Assembly: GCA_016234485.1 (NCBI GenBank)
Contig: JACRBL010000049.1
Coordinates: forward strand, 1-64,000
Origin: Chloroflexota bacterium
GTDB lineage: Bacteria > Chloroflexota > Anaerolineae > Anaerolineales > Villigracilaceae
DNA length: 64,000 bases
Reading direction: 5' to 3'
Shown: piece by piece, positions 8,757 through 16,890 of the stretch
How positions within the stretch are numbered: position 1 is the first letter of the stretch
Layout of the letters: each line of letters begins with the position of its first letter
Notes under the pieces: model-generated
The model's input: only the letters and a program-made list of their open reading frames with translations
Databases searched by the model: none
Told to the model about the DNA's origin: nothing
Program-made: the position numbers and the translations under genes

Positions 8757-9403
8757 CCAAACGCGTGCTTGTGGTTGATGACCATTCATTATTCCGCGAT
8801 GGCATCGTGAGCCTGCTCGAAGCGGCCGGCTTTACTGTCGTCGGACAGGCTGGCGATGGGCGGGAAGCCGTAGCGCTGACAAAGAGCCTCCGCCCGAGCC
8901 TGGTATTGATGGACCTGCACATGCCGATTATGAATGGATTGGAAGCGTTGAAGCAGATTCGGGAGGAAGCGCCGGAGATCAAGGTGGTCATGCTGACGGT
9001 CTCTGACGACGAAAGCAACCTGATCGAATCCATCATAGCCGGGGCAGAGGGTTATCTATTGAAGCATCTTAACTCGCAGGCGTTTCTCAAAGCGTTGGAA
9101 GGCCTGCAACGAGGCGAGGTTGCCATCACACGCGCGGCCGCGACAAAGGTGGCAAAAAGCCTGGCCGAGATTTCCCGTCAAAAGTCGAAGCAGGAGGCGG
9201 GCGCTGTGCTTTCGGATCGCGAAGTCGCAATCCTGCATCTGGTTGCCGATGGACTATCCAATTACGAGATTTCCCAGCGGGTTTCCCTGAGTGAAAACAC
9301 GGTCAAATATCATTTGAAAAATATCCTCCAGAAACTCAACGCCCACAATCGGACGGAAGCGGTGACGTTCGCCATGCGAAACGGCCTGTTGGATAAACCG
9401 TAG
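8753..9403 (+). CDS. NarL/FixJ-family response regulator
   Basis: A 216-residue protein with an N-terminal receiver (acidic pair DD at residues 9-10, phospho-Asp54 in LVLMDLHMP, Lys in GAEGYLLKH) and a C-terminal LuxR/GerE HTH (LSDREVAILHLVADGLSNYEISQ, NTVKYHLKNILQKL). It starts within the kinase stop codon (ATGA), which indicates translational coupling and fixes its partner as the upstream HisKA_3 kinase. A terminator follows at 9433. Targets are unknown; the adjacent cytochrome genes are plausible. Confidence 0.9.
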   Translation: MTKRVLVVDDHSLFRDGIVSLLEAAGFTVVGQAGDGREAVALTKSLRPSLVLMDLHMPIMNGLEALKQIREEAPEIKVVMLTVSDDESNLIESIIAGAEGYLLKHLNSQAFLKALEGLQRGEVAITRAAATKVAKSLAEISRQKSKQEAGAVLSDREVAILHLVADGLSNYEISQRVSLSENTVKYHLKNILQKLNAHNRTEAVTFAMRNGLLDKP

Positions 9404-9432
9404 ACCTTTAGACTCTTTCCCAGTATTGCTAG

Positions 9433-9460
9433 ACGGCTGTCCCCAGGCAGCCGTTTTTTT
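9433..9460 (+). terminator. Rho-independent terminator of the two-component operon
   Basis: Stem ACGGCTG / CAGCCGT with an 8-nt loop, followed by a run of seven T. Confidence 0.85.
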
Positions 9461-9557
9461 ATTCCCCGTTTGGATAGTCCACGTGCTACCTGTTCGGATT
9501 GAATTTGCGCTGGAAAAACTACCCTTTACCTGAATGAGAATTACCTTCCTTAGCGTT

Positions 9558-9585
9558 TGATTAAAGGATGCAAAGTTATATACTG
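9558..9585 (+). promoter_or_regulatory. Predicted sigma70-type promoter
   Basis: TTGATT (9558-9563), 16-bp spacer, TATACT (9580-9585), about 40 nt before the pseudo-receiver gene start. Judged by eye only. Confidence 0.5.
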
Positions 9586-9625
9586 TCGTTGTGTAAATCT
9601 TCACAAAAGGGAGACGCGAATATTC

Positions 9626-10003
9626 ATGGATGCTAGGATCGCCATATTGACCGCTCACTCTCTGTTTGCTGATGGAATCACTTCCCGTCTTCAGGAGTAT
9701 TCCACTCGGCTGGAATTTCAGGTTTTCGACATTGGCGAGGCTGGCTTCCTGGCACAGGTTTTGGCGTTCAACCCTTCGGTAATCTTCCTCGAGGAGGAGG
9801 TTTCATCGCGGTATGAGGAATGTTCGCTCGAACAATTGCTGACCAATTTTACGAATGTAACCATCGTATTTTTACACATTTCGGAATCGAAGATCCAGGT
9901 GATTTTGAGTGAACAATATGTCGCCAGCGATGTGCACACGTTGGTTGAGTTCCTTCGTCCCCTGTCCAACCACAGGCTCGGGATGATGGCCGTCATTGAC
10001 TAA
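9626..10003 (+). CDS. Stand-alone pseudo-receiver domain protein
   Basis: A 125-residue protein resembling only the receiver half of NarL-type regulators (RIAILTAHSLFADGITSRL; compare VDDHSLFRDG in the neighbour). The usual acidic pair is replaced by Thr-Ala and the phospho-acceptor Asp by Glu in PSVIFLEEEV. There is no DNA-binding domain. It probably cannot be phosphorylated normally; it could be a decoy, an adaptor, or a truncated regulator on the way to decay. The ATG at 9626 follows AAAGGGAG and is preferred over an earlier in-frame start at 9557. Confidence 0.55.
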   Translation: MDARIAILTAHSLFADGITSRLQEYSTRLEFQVFDIGEAGFLAQVLAFNPSVIFLEEEVSSRYEECSLEQLLTNFTNVTIVFLHISESKIQVILSEQYVASDVHTLVEFLRPLSNHRLGMMAVID

Positions 10004-10048
10004 CATTGCAGGGTCTCCCGTAATTAACGGGAAGGCAGTCAAATTCAG

Positions 10049-10094
10049 CCACAGATTACACAGATTACACTGATTTTTCTGTGGAAATCTGTGG
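10049..10094. repeat. Palindromic intergenic repeat with internal direct repeats
   Basis: Arms CCACAGATT (10049-10057) and AATCTGTGG (10086-10094) enclose two copies of CAGATTACAC. Flanking hairpins CCCGT/ACGGG occur at about 10016-10029 and 10119-10133. The unit resembles mobile palindromic intergenic repeats; no gene is present in 10004-10199. Confidence 0.55.
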
Positions 10095-10199
10095 CAAAAG
10101 AATCTTTTTTGCAAGGCATCCCGTCAGAAACGGGAGAGCCGCATTGCAAAGTGACAATCGCTTTGCAGGATTGTTCAAGACTCTAGAAAGGAGAACAAA

Positions 10200-10676
10200 A
10201 TGAACAACACACAATCGGTTCCAACAGAGATGTTGAAATTCCACTCTCATTTCGCCGGTCTCAGTGAATACCACCTGAAACAGATCGCTAACCTCAGTCA
10301 TAGAGTGGCATTCGAAGCCGGGGAAGAGTTGTTTGTGGAGGGGATGTTCGCCACTAATTTTTGTATCCTTGTCTCGGGCGAGGTGAATATTGTCTACCAA
10401 CTCGGTGACGGTCAATCCGTAGAGGCCGACACCCTGATTGCAGGAGATTCCTTTTGCTGGTCGGCGTTTCTGGAGCCTCATCATTTAACTGCAACCTGCG
10501 TCAGTAACAAGAAAGGTGAGTACATCGGGATCGGAGGAGAAGGCTTGCGCAAATTTTGCAATGAGAATCCTTCCAGCGGGCATCGCCTGGCGTTGGAAAT
10601 ATCCAAATTGTTGAGGGACAGGTTGAGCGCCTTGAGGGTGCAAATCGCCGCGACGCAAACCAACGTTTCCGTGTAG
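10200..10676 (+). CDS. Stand-alone cyclic-nucleotide-binding-fold (Crp-like effector) protein
   Basis: A 158-residue protein with the cNMP-binding beta-roll (AGLSEYHLKQIANLSHRVAFEAGEELF, LVSGEVNIVY, LIAGDSFCWSAFL). It lacks a C-terminal HTH, so it is not a classical Crp/Fnr regulator. The phosphate-binding cassette is altered: the usual G-E and Arg-Ser/Thr-Ala signature reads CWSA...HHLTATCV, with no cassette Arg, so cAMP binding is doubtful. A good ribosome-binding site (AAAGGAG) precedes the ATG. It sits directly before the multiheme cytochrome island, where similar small proteins may sense redox state or bind a partner; that role is inferred. Confidence 0.7.
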   Translation: MNNTQSVPTEMLKFHSHFAGLSEYHLKQIANLSHRVAFEAGEELFVEGMFATNFCILVSGEVNIVYQLGDGQSVEADTLIAGDSFCWSAFLEPHHLTATCVSNKKGEYIGIGGEGLRKFCNENPSSGHRLALEISKLLRDRLSALRVQIAATQTNVSV

Positions 10677-10738
10677 GTTTCGCATTCCAACGGATTACGC
10701 GCCATATTTTCGAAACCGATGACTTGATCGGGGATGGA

Positions 10739-12178
10739 ATGGGCGCGACATCGGTTCCCTTCCCGCCGTCAGTTAACACATTTCACAGGAGCCTGGTTTT
10801 GGCCGTAAAACATATTCGCCCCGTGACCTTCCTCAACCTGGGAATTGTCGCGTTGATTTCTTGGATGGGCTGGCTGTTCCCTGACATTCCGTCCACACTG
10901 CACACAGCGCAGGCGCTGACTCCAACCGCGGCCGTATTTTCTCCAACGCCCGAGGCGCCGGCCACCGCTACCACGACTCCCACCGGGGTCCAGCCCGAAG
11001 CGGGCGTCACGCAGCCAGTCACGCCGCCGGTACCAGTGGGTGTGGAACCCCACAGCAACTGTCTCATGTGCCATTCCAATCCCGAACTGGTTGGTGTTCT
11101 AGAGAATGGCGAGACCTTCCCACTTTACGTGGACGACGCGCATTACATCCGTTCGGTGCATGGAGTGAAAGGGCTGGAATGTGTAGCCTGCCACACGAAC
11201 ATCAACGGATATCCGCACAGCGATTTGGAACAGATCAGCTGTCTGGAATGCCACGATCAAAAGGGCGGCACCATGGAGACCAAATACGTGGGTCTGCGTG
11301 TGATCTTGCCCTACGCTGACCGCCGCGCGCTCGGCCTGCCAATCAATGATTATTGTCGCCCCTGCCATGAAAAGGAATTCGATTCCACAATCGACAGCGC
11401 GCACGTTAAAGTGATGAAGAGCGGCAACCTGAACGCGCCGACGTGCATTGACTGTCACGGCAGCCACGAGATCACGCCGCCGGATGAACCGCGCTCCAAG
11501 ATATCCCAAACCTGCGCGATCTGCCACGAGTCGGTTTATTCCTCCTATCGCAGCAGTGTTCATGGCGCCGCGCTGGAGGAAGAGTCCAATATGGACGCGC
11601 CGACCTGCATTGACTGTCATGGCGTCCACAGCGTGGTCGGCCCACGCGATCCATCCTTCCGCGGCGCCAGCATTGTTATTTGCGGACGTTGTCACGGCGA
11701 CCGGCAGTTGATGGAAAAATACGGCATCCAGGTGGATGTGTTCAAGAGTTACCTGGATGATTTCCACGGCCGTACGGTCAATCTCTTTCGCGAGAAGGGC
11801 GGGCTTTCGAGCAACAAGGCCGTGTGTTTCGATTGCCACGGCATTCACAACATCCGCCGCGTGGAAGACCCGCTTTCGTCGGTTTACCCGGATAACCTGC
11901 AAGCCACCTGCCAGCAATGCCACGACGATGCCACCATCCGTTTTCCACAGGCCTGGCTCAGTCATTACTCTCCCTCGTGGGAGAAGACGCCTGTGTTGTA
12001 CGGGGTAAACGTTGCCTACAAAATTTTGATTCCCGCCACGCTGGGCGGATTCGCTGTCTATATTGGGCTCGACGCCCGCAAACGTTGGGGTGACAAACGC
12101 CAGCGCCGTGCCCGCCTCAAAGCCATGGCGGAGGAGGAACTCGATGACTTCGACTTCGAAGAACAACGCGATGAGTAA
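10739..12178 (+). CDS. Membrane-anchored decaheme c-type cytochrome
   Basis: About 479 residues with ten CXXCH heme-binding motifs (CLMCH, CVACH, CLECH, CRPCH, CIDCH, CAICH, CIDCH, CGRCH, CFDCH, CQQCH), several paired with SVH or SAH distal-ligand motifs. An N-terminal signal anchor (FLNLGIVALISWMGWLF) is followed by a Thr/Pro linker, and a second membrane helix near the C-terminus (ILIPATLGGFAVYIGL) ends in a charged cytoplasmic tail. Heme domains should therefore face outward, anchored at both ends. A TTG at 10799 with an AGGAG site is an alternative start. The next gene, a cytochrome b, begins inside its 3' end, so both likely form one quinol:cytochrome complex. Substrate not inferable. 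Confidence 0.85.
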   Translation: MGATSVPFPPSVNTFHRSLVLAVKHIRPVTFLNLGIVALISWMGWLFPDIPSTLHTAQALTPTAAVFSPTPEAPATATTTPTGVQPEAGVTQPVTPPVPVGVEPHSNCLMCHSNPELVGVLENGETFPLYVDDAHYIRSVHGVKGLECVACHTNINGYPHSDLEQISCLECHDQKGGTMETKYVGLRVILPYADRRALGLPINDYCRPCHEKEFDSTIDSAHVKVMKSGNLNAPTCIDCHGSHEITPPDEPRSKISQTCAICHESVYSSYRSSVHGAALEEESNMDAPTCIDCHGVHSVVGPRDPSFRGASIVICGRCHGDRQLMEKYGIQVDVFKSYLDDFHGRTVNLFREKGGLSSNKAVCFDCHGIHNIRRVEDPLSSVYPDNLQATCQQCHDDATIRFPQAWLSHYSPSWEKTPVLYGVNVAYKILIPATLGGFAVYIGLDARKRWGDKRQRRARLKAMAEEELDDFDFEEQRDE

Positions 12179-13067
12179 AAAATCGAAGGAAGAACTCCAG
12201 GCGGAAGAGAACGCCGAGATCCTGGCGATGCGCGCCCGCTTGAAGGCACATCGGATGCGCGCCGCCCGGGAACTGGCCTCCCGCCTCCAGGTCCAGGCAG
12301 ACGGGACGCGGCTCTTCGTCCGCTTTGACAAGCAGGAGCGTTTGCAGCATCAAATCCTAATCGGTTCGTTCACTGCGCTCGGATTCACCGGGTTGATGCA
12401 GTCGTTCAGCCGTTTCGAATTCATCGCCTGGATCATCAACTCTTTGTTGGGAGGCATCGAGACCCTGCGAGTCATCCATCACCTGGCGGCGATGGTATTT
12501 GCCGCGCAGGCGATTTATCATGCCGTGCAGATCTTTAACCTGTGGTTCATCCGCCGCGAGCTTGGCAGCATGTGGCCGCGCTGGAGCGATGTCAAAGACC
12601 TGGCGGCGATGCTCAAATTCGACCTGAACCTCGGCCGGGAACGCCCGCAGTTTGACCGCTTTTCCTACGAGGAAAAAGTGGAATATTGGGCGCTTTTATG
12701 GGGTACGGTCATCATGGGCATCACCGGCTTGTTCCAGTGGTTCCCCCTGATCATCACGTCCATACTGCCCGGCGTCTCCATCCCGATCGCGCGCACTATC
12801 CATGCCTGGGAGGCGCTGTTGGCCGTGCTGGCGATTCTCACCTGGCACATCTATCACACTGTAATCAAGGAGCGTAACCAAAGTATTTTTACCGGCGTGA
12901 TGAGCGAGGAAGAGATGCAGGAACTGCACCCATTGGAATACCGCCGCATCCTCGCCGCCGTGGAATTTATCCGCAGGGTCGAAGCGCACGAATTCGAAAC
13001 CGCGTCCCCAAAAACAGAACAGGTAGCGTCGTCGCATGAAATGGTTGAATTTGTCAGCGCGGACTAA
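12144..13067 (+). CDS. Cytochrome b561-type membrane protein (hydrogenase/formate dehydrogenase gamma-like)
   Basis: About 307 residues with four predicted membrane helices after a charged N-terminal helix. Likely heme b ligands are His in RVIHHLAAMVFAAQAIYHAVQ and in TIHAWEALLAVLAILTWHIYH, as in di-heme cytochrome b subunits of formate dehydrogenase and Ni-Fe hydrogenase. It would exchange electrons between the quinone pool and the adjoining multiheme cytochromes. The ATG at 12144 has a strong GGAGG site; an ATG at 12171 overlapping the previous stop (ATGAGTAA) is an alternative. It overlaps the decaheme gene upstream and the NapC-like gene downstream, so the three are translationally coupled. 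Confidence 0.85.
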   Translation: MTSTSKNNAMSKKSKEELQAEENAEILAMRARLKAHRMRAARELASRLQVQADGTRLFVRFDKQERLQHQILIGSFTALGFTGLMQSFSRFEFIAWIINSLLGGIETLRVIHHLAAMVFAAQAIYHAVQIFNLWFIRRELGSMWPRWSDVKDLAAMLKFDLNLGRERPQFDRFSYEEKVEYWALLWGTVIMGITGLFQWFPLIITSILPGVSIPIARTIHAWEALLAVLAILTWHIYHTVIKERNQSIFTGVMSEEEMQELHPLEYRRILAAVEFIRRVEAHEFETASPKTEQVASSHEMVEFVSAD

Positions 13068-14589
13068 AAAGACGGACGATCCATCCAAGCCCGCTTCGCC
13101 GCGAGGCATTCGCCGCTGGCTGCGCTGGCCGAAGATCTCCGTGGACATGGCCGACCCGCGCCAGCGTCTCAAGGCGTTTCTCGCCCTGGGGATACTGGCC
13201 GTGCTGGGAATCGGCCTGCTGATCGGCGGCGTGCAGGGATACGAATATACCGAAAGGTCGGAGTTCTGTGGGACGGTTTGCCATTCGATGGACCCCCAGT
13301 GGGTCCGCTTCCAGGCCTCGCCGCATGGCAATGTGCGCTGCGCGGAATGTCACATCGGGCCGGGCGCCAACTTCTTCGTCAAATCGAAGATAGATGGCCT
13401 GCGGCAGGTGGCAGCCGAGACGTTCGATACGTACCATCGCCCGATCAAAAGCCCGGTGAAGAACCTGCGTCCGGCGCGCGAAACCTGCGAAACCTGCCAC
13501 TCTCCCTCCAACTTTAAGGACAACATCGTCAAAACTATCCTGCATTTCGAAAACGATCGGGACAATACGCCAGTGCAAAGCACGTTGATCTTGAAGATGG
13601 GTGGGGGAAACCAGGAAGACGGGATCAGTCAGGGTATCCACTGGCACATCAACAGCGAAGTCTATTACATCGCCGCCGATGACCAGCGCCAGGTGATGTT
13701 GTGGGTGGGAGTGAAGCAGCCCGACGGGAGCATCAAGGATTATTTCTCGCGCGATATGTCGGTCATCTCCGACACCGCTTTCGTGGAGCAAGCCTGGATG
13801 GATGGCCGAGTCCGCCGCATGGATTGTATTGACTGCCATAACCGCACGGCGCATTACATCCCTTACCCGGAACAGGCCGTAGATCGCGCCATCGCCGAAG
13901 GGCGCATCTCGCGCGAACTCCCCTTCATCCGCGCCAAAGCCGTGGAGTTGCTCAAGCGGACTTACGCTTCCCAGGAAGATGCGTTCACGGAGATCGAGAA
14001 GTTGAGGGATTCCTACCGGGTTGCCGCGGCGGCAAGCAGCGCGCCTGCCTCCGATCTGGACCTCAAAGCGGATGCGGCCGTCGAGGCGATCAAGCGCATC
14101 TACGTGGAGACCAACTTCCCGGACATGAACCTGAACTGGGCGACCAATCCCAACAACGAGAGGCACACTCCCTTCGTTGGCTGTTTCCGCTGCCACGACG
14201 GCAAGCACGTCTCCATCGGGGAGGATGGAAGCGAAGAAGCCGTTAGGGTTAAGTGCAATCTGTGTCATACCGTTCCCATCGTAGGCCGCGGCGACGATCT
14301 GTTGATCGAGGCCCCGGTGATCGTGGGCAACGTGCCGTCCACACACGCCGACTTCCGCTGGACCACCGAACATCGCAATGTGAGCGAGGCCGGTAAGCAG
14401 GCCTGCCTGAATTGTCACGGCGGAGGTTTCTGCAACAACGGCGCCTGCCATAACCTCTCGCACCCCGAGGATATGCTGTTCACGCATCCGCAGGAATACA
14501 GGGAACAGGGCAATCAGGTTTGCTACACCTGCCATCAAAACATCCTGTGCACGCGTTGTCATCCAGCCGGTATCTTTCCCAATCCGTAA
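13036..14589 (+). CDS. NapC/NirT-like multiheme cytochrome c with non-canonical heme sites
   Basis: 517 residues. A membrane anchor at about 45-70 is followed by the NapC/NrfH-like opening EFCGTVCHSMDPQW, then SPHGNVRCAECHIGPGANFFVKSK. Eight motifs are canonical CXXCH (CAECH, CETCH, CIDCH, CFRCH, CNLCH, CLNCH, CYTCH, CTRCH). The first is CX3CH (CGTVCH, followed by a Met two residues on as in quinol-oxidising NrfH) and one is CX4CH (CNNGACH), giving up to ten hemes. It probably takes electrons from menaquinol or the neighbouring cytochrome b and passes them outward. It overlaps the cytochrome b gene by 32 nt. Longer than standard NapC (~200 residues), so only the N-terminal half is NapC-like. 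Confidence 0.85.
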   Translation: MKWLNLSARTKKTDDPSKPASPRGIRRWLRWPKISVDMADPRQRLKAFLALGILAVLGIGLLIGGVQGYEYTERSEFCGTVCHSMDPQWVRFQASPHGNVRCAECHIGPGANFFVKSKIDGLRQVAAETFDTYHRPIKSPVKNLRPARETCETCHSPSNFKDNIVKTILHFENDRDNTPVQSTLILKMGGGNQEDGISQGIHWHINSEVYYIAADDQRQVMLWVGVKQPDGSIKDYFSRDMSVISDTAFVEQAWMDGRVRRMDCIDCHNRTAHYIPYPEQAVDRAIAEGRISRELPFIRAKAVELLKRTYASQEDAFTEIEKLRDSYRVAAAASSAPASDLDLKADAAVEAIKRIYVETNFPDMNLNWATNPNNERHTPFVGCFRCHDGKHVSIGEDGSEEAVRVKCNLCHTVPIVGRGDDLLIEAPVIVGNVPSTHADFRWTTEHRNVSEAGKQACLNCHGGGFCNNGACHNLSHPEDMLFTHPQEYREQGNQVCYTCHQNILCTRCHPAGIFPNP

Positions 14590-14600
14590 CAAGGTGAGCC

Positions 14601-15560
14601 ATGAACATTCGTGACCTGGCAAAAAAAATCCAGAATTTCTTCTCAGAGACCAATCAAATCAGGCGGATCGTGATCTACGCCGCCATCGCCCTGGGACTCG
14701 CCCTGATGAGTTTCGGCGGTTACTACTACTGGGATCGTTATGTCCATCTCGGCGACGAATCCCCGGTCAGCATGTCCATCAATGAACTCGAACGCGCCGC
14801 TCAGGAACACCCGGACAATATAGAAATCCGCCTGGCGCTGGCCGAAAGTTACATGCTGGATACGCAATACGACAGAGCCATCCAACAGGCCTCCGTCGTG
14901 TTGAATGCCTACCCGGATAATGAGCGAGCCATGTTCATCGTTGGGGTTGGATACGCCTCCAGCGGGAGGCCGGAAGAATCACTTGCCCCGCTCGAAAAGT
15001 TCACTAAGATCCGCGCCGCCGCGCCGACCGCCAGCCTGGACTCCTCCCTCGAAACAGCGCTCTTCTACCTCGGAAACAGTTACATCAACCTGGGCCGCTA
15101 TGAAGAGGCCATCCCTAAACTTTCGCAGGCGCTGACGATCAATTCCACCGATGCGGATGCGTTTTACCTGTTGGGACAGGCCTATACCGAAACCGGCCAA
15201 CACGAGCAGGCTGTCCAAAACTACCAGGAAGCGGTGCGCTTCGTGCCGAATTTTGCCGAGGCTTACCAGGGAATGGCCGAAAGTTATACCGCACTTGATC
15301 GGCCGGAATACGCGGCCTACGCGCGCGGCATGGTGGCTTTTTCCAAAGGCAATTATTCCGCCGCGCGCCGGGACCTGGAGCACGCCGCGCAGACCCTGAG
15401 CGACTATGCACCCCTCTACGTGGGACTCGGATTGGCCTGCGAAGAACTTGGCGATCTCGCCTCCGCAGAGGCGCATTTGAAACGCGCCCTGGAAATTGAC
15501 CCCTACGATTTCACCGCGACGCAGGCCCTCGGCCGCGTGCAGTCCGTAATGCAGAAATAG
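14601..15560 (+). CDS. Membrane-anchored TPR protein
   Basis: 319 residues. One membrane helix (residues 24-46) is followed by six or more tetratricopeptide units such as ALFYLGNSYINLGRYEEAIPKLSQALTI and AEAHLKRALEIDP. TPR proteins are protein-binding scaffolds, and NrfG/CcmI-like ones help assemble c-type cytochromes. Its position 11 nt after the NapC-like gene, inside the cytochrome operon, fits an assembly or docking role outside the membrane. A ribosome-binding site (AAGGTGAG) supports the start. Function is inferred from context only. Confidence 0.75.
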   Translation: MNIRDLAKKIQNFFSETNQIRRIVIYAAIALGLALMSFGGYYYWDRYVHLGDESPVSMSINELERAAQEHPDNIEIRLALAESYMLDTQYDRAIQQASVVLNAYPDNERAMFIVGVGYASSGRPEESLAPLEKFTKIRAAAPTASLDSSLETALFYLGNSYINLGRYEEAIPKLSQALTINSTDADAFYLLGQAYTETGQHEQAVQNYQEAVRFVPNFAEAYQGMAESYTALDRPEYAAYARGMVAFSKGNYSAARRDLEHAAQTLSDYAPLYVGLGLACEELGDLASAEAHLKRALEIDPYDFTATQALGRVQSVMQK

Positions 15561-15571
15561 GATTCTCAACC

Positions 15572-16822
15572 ATGCCCCATCAATCCAAGAAGATTCCGAA
15601 TCCATCGCCCGAACCCGAAGCCCCCATCCAACCAGCCTCAGCGGAGGCGGCGAGCGGTTCCGCTGAGGAAGAACTGGCCCAGGAAGAACGCCGCCGCAAA
15701 AGATTATTGCTTTTGCTCCTGCTCCTCCTGCTCCTGTTGTGTTGTGTGTGTGTGCTATTTTATCAATACTTGAAGCGTCCCGCGCCTCTGCCGGAGATCG
15801 TTCCGGTCGTCAATATTAACTACCCGCCACATTACCTGTTTTCGATTTACGGCGTGGATAAGCCTGTTGGTGTAGCGCTCTCGCCGGACGGGGAGCGAAT
15901 CTACGTGGCCGAGACCGGAGGCGACCGCCTCGTCAAAACCTTCGATCGTATCGGCAACCCGCTATTTTCATTTTCACCGCCCAACACTTCTGCCGGTATG
16001 CGTTCGCCGGTTTACGTGGCGGTGGATAAGAGCGGGCGCGTCTTCGTGACCGACCGCCTTCAAAACTCCATCCTTGTCTACGATGCTGATGGAAATTATC
16101 TCGACACCATCCTCTCTCCTACTTTGGGTCTCAACCAATACATTGCTTCGCAAATCGGTGAGATGCCCGAAGGTACGGTGTTTTACTACAACGTCTTCGA
16201 GCAAAAAGCGCATTACACCCTTTCCGGGCGGGAGGATCAAACCCTGCCGCCGCCCCAGACGCCAGCGTGGGACCCCCTCGGGGTGCGGTTCGATCCGCAG
16301 GGAAATTTGTGGCTAACGGATGTGGGCGGGGAGAATCACACCGTTCGCAAGTTCGAGGCCAGAGACCTGGCGATCTGGCCGACATTGTTTTTTACGCCTG
16401 CTCAAATTGCCTTTGGCTCTACCGGCCAGGGAAACGGAGAATTCCTATTCCCCAACGTGGTAGTGACCGATAGTCAGGGCCGAATCTATGTCACCGATGG
16501 AAACAACGGGCGCGTCTCCGCCTGGGACGCGCAGGGTAATTACCTGTTCGAGTTTGGACGCGGCACAGGCGAAGGCGCTTTCAGCCTGCCGCGCGGCGCG
16601 TTCATGGACGAGCGCGACCGCTTACATATTGTTGACGCCGTAGGCCAGAACGTCAAGGTCTACGATGTCTCCGGCCCGCAACCGGCCTTCCTGTTCGTAT
16701 TTGGCGACTGGGGCCTGGGCGATGGGCTGTTCAACTATCCCAACGACATTGCGCTCGACCAGACGGGGAGGCTGTACATCGCAGATCGCGAAAACAATCG
16801 CATCCAGGTCTGGTCCTATTAG
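15572..16822 (+). CDS. Membrane-anchored NHL-repeat beta-propeller protein
   Basis: 416 residues. A charged cytoplasmic N-terminus is followed by an extreme hydrophobic segment, twelve consecutive Leu then CCVCVLF (residues about 46-65), and a ~340-residue external NHL propeller with repeats such as KPVGVALSPDGERIYVAETGGDRLVKTF and FNYPNDIALDQTGRLYIADRENNRIQVW. NHL propellers often bind proteins or carbohydrates. In this operon it probably serves as an extracytoplasmic scaffold for the cytochromes; no catalytic residues are recognised. It lies 11 nt after the TPR gene. Confidence 0.8.
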   Translation: MPHQSKKIPNPSPEPEAPIQPASAEAASGSAEEELAQEERRRKRLLLLLLLLLLLLCCVCVLFYQYLKRPAPLPEIVPVVNINYPPHYLFSIYGVDKPVGVALSPDGERIYVAETGGDRLVKTFDRIGNPLFSFSPPNTSAGMRSPVYVAVDKSGRVFVTDRLQNSILVYDADGNYLDTILSPTLGLNQYIASQIGEMPEGTVFYYNVFEQKAHYTLSGREDQTLPPPQTPAWDPLGVRFDPQGNLWLTDVGGENHTVRKFEARDLAIWPTLFFTPAQIAFGSTGQGNGEFLFPNVVVTDSQGRIYVTDGNNGRVSAWDAQGNYLFEFGRGTGEGAFSLPRGAFMDERDRLHIVDAVGQNVKVYDVSGPQPAFLFVFGDWGLGDGLFNYPNDIALDQTGRLYIADRENNRIQVWSY

Positions 16823-16890
16823 CGCAGGAAAGGAGAGTTGCCGAAAAATACGTTTTCCGCATCTGTACAAATTTTCTGAGGAGAAAAGTT

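Noticed and set aside
10013..10146. Small regulatory RNA gene
   Set aside because: Inverted repeats are present, but there is no clear promoter or terminator arrangement; a repeat element fits better.
11099..14622. Long minus-strand open frames opposite the cytochrome genes
   Set aside because: They are antisense shadows of GC-rich coding sequence; the plus frames contain the heme motifs and ribosome-binding sites.
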